Source: Bostrychus sinensis
Taxonomy: Eukaryota; Chordata; Actinopteri; Gobiiformes; Eleotridae
Direction: 5' to 3'
Assembly: GCA_020698575.1 (NCBI GenBank)
Contig: CM036243.1
Coordinates: forward strand, 27,387,403 to 27,451,402
DNA length: 64,000 bases
Shown piece by piece: positions 58,212 through 64,000 of the stretch (its first letter is position 1; every line of letters starts with the position of its first letter). Below the pieces are notes generated by a model. It had not been told where the DNA came from. It made no database searches and saw only the letters and a list, made by a program, of their open reading frames with translations. The translations under genes and the position numbers were made by a program.

Positions 58212-60189
58212 GTAAGAACTATTCATCTTATATCATATAATGTACACATAGGCAGTGCAATGGCAAATGTAATTTTTCTATTTGATGGCAGACTATTACT
58301 CAAACAGCTCAGGAAATGCTGAAATGTGTGCTATATTCGTGACTCAACCACAGAGGGTGCACCGTGAAATGGCACCCTGCTGCTGTGCACTTCCGAGAGC
58401 TCGATTTTTTTCCAGGAAGATTTTTATACAAAACTCTAGGTGTCAAATCTGGCTCTTTGAACTTATTTAACATACTTTGGACAAATTTTGGCCATCAAAT
58501 CTAATTAAACAATGCATAATATAACTTATGGGGGGCATGATTTCAAAGTTATAGACTTTAAGATTCACTTTCCGATTTGGTTTGTGAAAAGGCAGGCCCT
58601 TTCTAAAAATGACTTTGACATTTTCAGTTGCAGATATACAGAACATGTTTACTTATGTGTTGGTAGGCCAGATTAATTTAGCTCATTTAAACCAAAAACA
58701 AACATGCCCAAGACTTTGTGATAGAGCAACATAAATAAATATTTATGTGTATTTAAGGGTTAAATCTGACTCTGTAACATATTTTAGTGTTTAGAGTCAT
58801 ATGTGAATACAGTAGGCAAACCTAACTTATGTGTTAGTATGCTGGAATAATATAATTTATCTAATCTAAATATAAAACAAAATTGCCTTAGACTTCATGG
58901 GGGAACAGGAAATGAGTCAACAAAATATAAATAATTATTTATGTGTATTTAAATGTCAAATCTGGCTCTGTAACTATTATTACATGTCTTATATTTTTGG
59001 GCTATTAATAACCAAATATAATTAAACAACACAAAATAACATAGAGGTGGCATGGGAGACAACTAGTCTAAGAGTAATTTATTAGTGTATAGAGTGGTAT
59101 GTGAATACAGAAGGCTGTGAAAATTACTTGGACACCTCATTTTTTAGTTGCAGGTATACATGTTTTTTTGCAGTTTTCTAATGTGTTAGCGTGCGGAAAT
59201 AATATAATAATATTTATCTAATCAAAGTAGAAAACAAAGTTGCGATGTCACAACATTGTAAAAGGTCTATAGTGTGAGATAGAGATGGAAACCAGGCAAA
59301 CATGTCAAAACCTCAGATGGAGGGCGGGGGCCTAAAAAAATGCACTGTTGAGATACTATTTTTAAAAGGAATATCCAAACATAAAATCCACAGATACTGA
59401 ACCTGATCATTTTTTTGTTAACAACTGGATGCACAACCACACCATAATAATCTCGTGGCTTAATGCTGAGGCTACTGACGGCAATCACACCTGTGTATTT
59501 GAATAGTTTTACCATTTTTTATACTATAGTGAAGAAATAACATCAGTTTAGGTCGTTTGTCCCAGTTTGTGTTTCACGTGGGTAGGCCCCGTACTTGCAG
59601 ATATATTTACTATAAACCACACCAAGACATCTGCATTTTGAATCTTCAGCAGCAAATTGTCATATCAGTATAATTCTGTGCCTGGGACACTATTTAAAAA
59701 AAATATACCCAAACAGAAAATAGGCCCCAGTAATTGCAGATACAGTACTAACCATAAACCACGTCAAAACGTCTCAGTGATAACAGAAATGCTGGCCCTT
59801 GCCCTCCATCTGAGTTTTTGACATCAGAGTTGAAAACGTGTTTAAAATCTGGGGCTAATAGAGAGACACCAACAGCAGTTTGCAACCTGTCAGGATGTAC
59901 ACCCACACGGATGAAGAAAATGAGATAAGTGTTGCTCAAAATGCACAGGGCAACGCTCAGTAAATAAAGATATAGTTAAGTTATGATATGATTCTGGCTC
60001 TGTCACTGTTGCCGTGTGGAAAACCTGCCAAACCAGCTGCACTTTGTCATTTTAAAACTAACTAAAAGTTCTATTTTAAAGAAGTAATTATAATTATTAT
60101 TTTTATTTTAATATTTAATAGATTTTTATAAATTATTGAATTTAAGGCTCCAGACTTTGAAGCAACAAGTCACAAATGTATCTATAAAA

Positions 60190-61855
60190 AAGGAAGTTTG
60201 AGTGATGATAGGTATGTGGTTGATAGGACTTATACTACCACCATGGGGCATTGGTCAGGAGGCAAAACCAGAAGACTTCAAATGAATTTTGAGGAGGTTT
60301 ATTTAACAGAATACAATCTTAATAGGAAAAAACACACATGGACAGCAATAATTAGAAAACAGTCGCCCCATGCAAAGATCAACCAAGGGGTGAAGGTGAG
60401 TAAGTGCAGGTTTTTATACTAAATGGACAGGTGAAGGGTGCTTGACCCAATTACCAGGGGACCCATCCAGGATGAGGAAGAGGAACAGGAAGTACGATAA
60501 GTAAAATGAGAAATGGAACTAATAAAATAAAACTGACAATTACAATCCTCAGAACAGCCATCGCCAGATTTCTAATAGGAAATAATAAACAAAAATAAAT
60601 TACTTGTCAGCAGGTGATCAGGGAGAAAGGGAAATCAGGTAAGTTGCAGGATGATGCACCACAGGTTTTAGGAAAAGATTTTAACAATGTTACAGAGATT
60701 CTGATGAGACCAGTCACGTTGACAGCAGGGTTAGGAGTCCATAGCTTCAGGTGTGACTGCAGGTCAAGCTTTTTTGAGAAATGGAAGTTTATGCTAGTGC
60801 TTTGACGAGGTCGTTGCATTTTGGTGGTCAGAAGGAGGAATCCTACAGAATGAAGTGATTGGGGGTTTCAATGAAGGAGCAGGTATAAGACAAAAACAGG
60901 AGAAGAGTCTGATTTTCATTTGGCAGGAGGAGAAGAGGTAAGTAAACATCTGTTAGGAGCTGGAGGCTGGTTAAGGTGACACAGGATCCCTCCACAGGTT
61001 AAACACGGTTTGCACTTCTTCAGACCACACTTTACAGTTTGGTGCTGATGAGCACAGCGCAGGCAGCGATGGTTAATTTTAATAAATTTATTTATTTGAG
61101 ATTTGGTCATAGAGGAGAACTTAGGGCATTTGCTGATGTGATGTATGGGAGAGTTACAGTAGACACAGGTAGGAAGACTTTTCCTTGATGTTGAGGTGTT
61201 CTTACGTTTGGTACGTTGTTCAAGACTGGTGGAGCAGGAAGGCCAGAGGATATGTCATCTATAACATGGATTGGCTGGGGCAGGTCTGTAGATGGGATGT
61301 CTGTATCAAGAAGGGACTGGTGCAGCAGGTAACAGGAGGACTGACCTGAGCTGGGTGTGGAGGTTGGCGCTGGTGTAGAGGCAGGAGAGGAGAAGTGCTG
61401 AATATCCCTCATGGTGGTAAGGAGTTCAAACAAAATTTTAGTTTGAATAGGAGTGACATTTGGGTGTTAAAAGGAGGGTCTTTTGTTGCTACTGCTTGTT
61501 TAGGTGAGCTGGTAGCATGAGTAGGATGTTGATTATTTTCTGGTAGAGGATCCATGGAAATAGACTGTAATCCAGGTTGAAGGACCATGTAACAAAGGAA
61601 GTTTGATTGATGATAGGTATGTGGTTCAGAGGACTTATACCACGACCATGGGGCTTGCAAAACCAGACGATTTCAAATGGATTTTGAGGAGGTTTATTTA
61701 ACAGAATACAATATTAATAGGAAAAAAACACACTAGGGCAGCAATAACAGCCGTCCCGTGCAAGCAATCCAGGATTAGGAAGAGGAACAGGAAATAAGGT
61801 AAGTAAAACAGGAAGGGGAACTAATAAATAAAATTGACAACTAAAATCTTCAGTA
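60190..61855 (-). mobile_element. BEL/Pao-type retrotransposon relic with flanking direct repeats
   Basis: Two direct repeats flank about 1 kb: copy 1 at about 60190-60550 and copy 2 at about 61598-61855. They share GGAAGTTTGA.TGATGATAGG, TTTTGAGGAGGTTTATTTAA and CAGAATACAAT.TTAATAGG. Copy 2 lacks an internal part. Between them the minus strand (61176-60955) encodes a Cys/His-rich stretch with two zinc-knuckle-like clusters (CVYC..H..C and CLRC..H..C, then CKPCLTC) joined by MTKSQINKFIKIN. This arrangement is typical of BEL/Pao Gag. The direct repeats are LTR-like. Polymerase and integrase are absent, so it is internally deleted and inactive. Confidence 0.65.
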
Positions 61856-62153
61856 CAGTATCAATGAGAACAATTCCTAGCCTTAAAAACTTACTGTAAC
61901 TGTAGTGTTATTATTGTAATTATTGTGACTTAGTTATATTTCGAAAATACTCAACAATGATGCAACATGGCCCTGGCTTTTGCTTGTTGAGATTTATATC
62001 CTGCAACTATTAAATCTGAATCAAGGTTTTATAATTCAACACTAGATTTTAGGTGTGTCACTAGGATTGGTCCAACAGTGTGGTGCTCTGTGATAATGTC
62101 ATGATGACTACTGTTGATATTAATGTAATCTCATTTATTACTACTGTTGGCAG

Positions 62154-62548
62154 CAGTCAGTTTTTCGCTGGCATTCAACATTGATTTGAGGAATCCTGAT
62201 GTCTACAATGGGGACGCTGACGATTTCTTTGGATACAAAGTGCTTCAGGTTGGGTCCAATCAGAGCAAAGGGTATGTGTGTCTTTTCTATAATAGCATCT
62301 TTCTGTGGTGTATAGTTCATTCAGGAAGGAGTGACATCTCCTGCTTTAACCCTCAGACACTCCCGGCTCCCTTTTAGGGCATTTCAAATGTGAAATGCAT
62401 TTTCAGCTGTCTGGGCAAAAAACTCACACTCTTTCTCTTCTTACATTAAAATCACTTATTTTCACTCTATTGCCATTGTCATACAGAAATGTTAAATCAT
62501 GTTAATTCCTCTGTAACCCTGTCAATCAGAAGCTAACCCCCCCCCCCC

Positions 62549-62582
<34 letters not shown>

Positions 62583-63217
62583 CCCCACAAAATCCACAGT
62601 TTTCTCATTGCATTGTGGGAAATAAAGCTTTTATATTTCCCTTTAGAGAACATTGACTGTAGCCCTGCATCTGAGGGATTTAAGAGGAAGAACCTGAGTT
62701 TCAGCCCTATTGTTGTGCGATTTTCTGTCCTTTTTTTGTAATGGAACAAAAAGTAAAAATAAGACTAATCAGTGACCTGTCCTGGGATGGTAATTCCTGC
62801 ACACAAAAAAGTACATTGCATCTTTAAATAGTAAATAATGCATGTTTTATTTACAAATATGTTGGAATTATGTGAACAGTGAACAGCTTTTAGATGGTAA
62901 AAATATAAAAAGAATTCACTTTTGTTATGTATGATGAGGACAGGAGTTAAAAGCTTTTTTCTTAATGTCTTATATTTTTATATGTGACCCTGTGACCTAA
63001 AAGGGCTTTAAGAGGAAGAACGTGATTTTTTTCAAAGGAGGGTCTGAGGGTTAGGTTTCACATCCTTAGGTGTGGCAGAAGTAGTGTTTCCTCTGCTCTT
63101 ACGTTTAAATTGTGCTCATCCACAGAATAATAGTGACTGCCCCTCTGCATATGAATGGATCTGGTGCTGTTTATCGTAAAGAGAAAAACCATACGCAGGC
63201 TTCATTTGTACCGGAAG
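62154..63217 (+). CDS. Integrin alpha subunit, leukocyte (alpha-L/M/X-like), first beta-propeller exons, partial
   Basis: Two exons are visible and the gene runs off the right edge. Exon at about 62154-62271: the mature N-terminus, SLAFNIDLRNPDVYNGDA, then FFGYKVLQVG. Exon at 63126-63217: GIIVTAPLHMNGSGAVYRKE and NHTQASFVPEG. The junction is GG|A, in phase. The pattern (F/Y)N(I/L)D..., FGY.VLQV, G.IV.AP, ..G..Y is the first FG-GAP blade of beta-2-family integrin alpha chains, and the spacing FGYKVLQV fits alpha-L best. These receptors act on leukocytes in adhesion and migration. Two sequons (NGS, NHT) are visible. The signal-peptide exon upstream was not found. The qprt neighbour supports alpha-L, since both lie on human 16p11 (recalled). 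A piggyBac-like element occupies most of the intron. Confidence 0.75.
62350..63050. mobile_element. piggyBac-like non-autonomous element, copy B
   Basis: The ends CCCTCAGACACTCC and, reverse complemented, CCCTCAGACCCTCC are flanked by TTAA (62346-62349) and TTAG (63051-63054). It shares most of its sequence with copy A at 29250-30047. An internal C-run followed by (CA)n at 62537-62577 is specific to this copy. Confidence 0.7.
62537..62577. repeat. Poly-C plus (CA)n microsatellite
   Basis: Thirteen C followed by about thirteen CA units inside the piggyBac-like copy B. Confidence 0.9.
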
Positions 63218-64000
63218 GTAAAGACACACAGATGATCACATTTTTATGACTGTCCTTACATTACGTTTGTGAAGATTCTCGGTCAGGTCTAGGTTTTCAC
63301 AATCAAAACAAGGTTAAAAAGAAGTCATCTGGACTTGTTTGTAGAGTTGAAGCAGTTTGTTTCGTCTCTCATCCAAGACACTTTTCCAATTCTGAAGCTA
63401 GAGAGCTAAATTTTTACTTCTTCAAAGGAGGAGTTTAGCCTGAACCTAATGCTATTGGTCTACAGTGAATCAAAGAACAACAACCTGAAACTAGTCTGAG
63501 GCTAGTTAAATATACAACTGACCCAATCTCTTAGCTGTGGCGTTGTTGGTATCCGGTCTGGTTGTGGGCAAAGTCTGAAGCACATGTAGCCCACCTTTAC
63601 CCACTGTACTAGGTAAGGGCCTCCTAGGTTCTTCTATGTAGTATTAAAGACTAATACATATAAAGTAATGCAGGCCCAGTCATGAGTCTTTGCCTTTTCA
63701 AGCTGTTCTGACTTTTTTGGTCTTATCATCTGCTCGACTAAGCACTGACTAAGTATCTGAGTATTTTATAATGGGATTAATGCTGAGTACTGTAAGCTGC
63801 AATAATTTTACTTTGATCAATCTTGGCCTGGTGGCACATTAACACACAAGAAAATACAACTAACCTAAAGGAAAGAGGAGTTTAATTTTAACTTTAAACA
63901 GACTACAGATTATTACAAATAAGAACCCAATATTTGGAACATTATAATACACAAATAATCTACTATAGAGCACAGAGTAATCTGGCAAAGAACACAGAAA
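63218..64000 (+). other. Integrin intron, right edge
   Basis: No further integrin exon is recognisable up to the edge. Around 63345-63470, TTTCGTCTCTCATCCAAGAC and neighbouring text resemble the terminal part of a fish Penelope-like retroelement (from memory, weak). Confidence 0.35.

Larger units (their letters stand above)
52180..62153. other. Repeat-rich gap between qprt and the integrin gene
   Basis: Ten kilobases dominated by transposon relics: a dispersed repeat (about 52250-52345), a minisatellite (53371-53466), a GC-rich fragment (54430-54640), a CAGGG-ended element with a LINE tail (55473-56029), a GC-rich TIR element (56294-57429) and a BEL/Pao relic with direct repeats (60190-61855). 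One exon-like ORF at 57930-58211 is unexplained. 58.2-60.1 kb is AT-rich with nothing recognisable. The integrin's signal-peptide exon should lie somewhere here but was not found. Confidence 0.5.

Noticed and set aside
63345..63470. Penelope-like element with hammerhead ribozyme
   Set aside because: Only a short resemblance in the CGTCTCTCATCCAAG region. No CTGATGA..GAAA ribozyme core could be placed, so it is not called.
1..64000. CRISPR array, bacterial defence island or prophage
   Set aside because: The genes are intron-containing vertebrate genes. Repeats are transposons and microsatellites, with no regularly spaced repeat-spacer pattern.

Overview
The window is vertebrate nuclear DNA and looks like a teleost fish. 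It has long introns with GT..AG borders, compact proteins close to their human orthologues, and many fish-type transposon relics (hAT, Tc1, piggyBac-like, BEL/Pao, Ty3, L2-type LINE tails). The species cannot be named from the sequence. No CRISPR array, operon or prokaryotic feature is present.

Layout: (1) alyref (+, coding 561-3208), an mRNA-export adaptor in six coding exons. (2) arhgdia (+, coding 9735-15139), a Rho GDP-dissociation inhibitor in five coding exons, with a likely non-coding first exon ending at 3966 and a long 3' UTR. (3) A convergent 6.6 kb gap. (4) ppp1r12c (-, 39681 down to 22804), a myosin-phosphatase targeting subunit assembled here from 20 exons in continuous phase (704 codons). 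(5) A repeat-rich 9-10 kb gap that holds an unidentified cluster of short spliced-looking exons on the minus strand (43.2-43.8 kb), a Ty3-type reverse-transcriptase relic and a strong CTCF-like motif. (6) qprt (+, 49727-52019), quinolinate phosphoribosyltransferase in four coding exons. (7) A 10 kb transposon graveyard. (8) The first beta-propeller exons of a leukocyte-type integrin alpha gene (+, 62154 onward), which runs off the right edge.

The genes are functionally independent: mRNA export, Rho GTPase cycling, myosin phosphatase and NAD synthesis. Rho signalling links two of them. RhoGDI controls RhoA availability, and the MYPT-family subunit carries the Rho-kinase-type inhibitory site. 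From memory of the human map, alyref/arhgdia (17q25) and qprt/integrin alpha-L (16p11) are two conserved pairs, with ppp1r12c (19q13) between them here.

The most interesting observations are: the phase-consistent orphan exon cluster with a tandem exon duplication; a lone 282-nt exon-like ORF at 57.9 kb; a family of hAT-type elements carrying an internal TTTAG/CCTG minisatellite, two with near-perfect 8-bp target duplications; and a second RRST phospho-motif in ppp1r12c.
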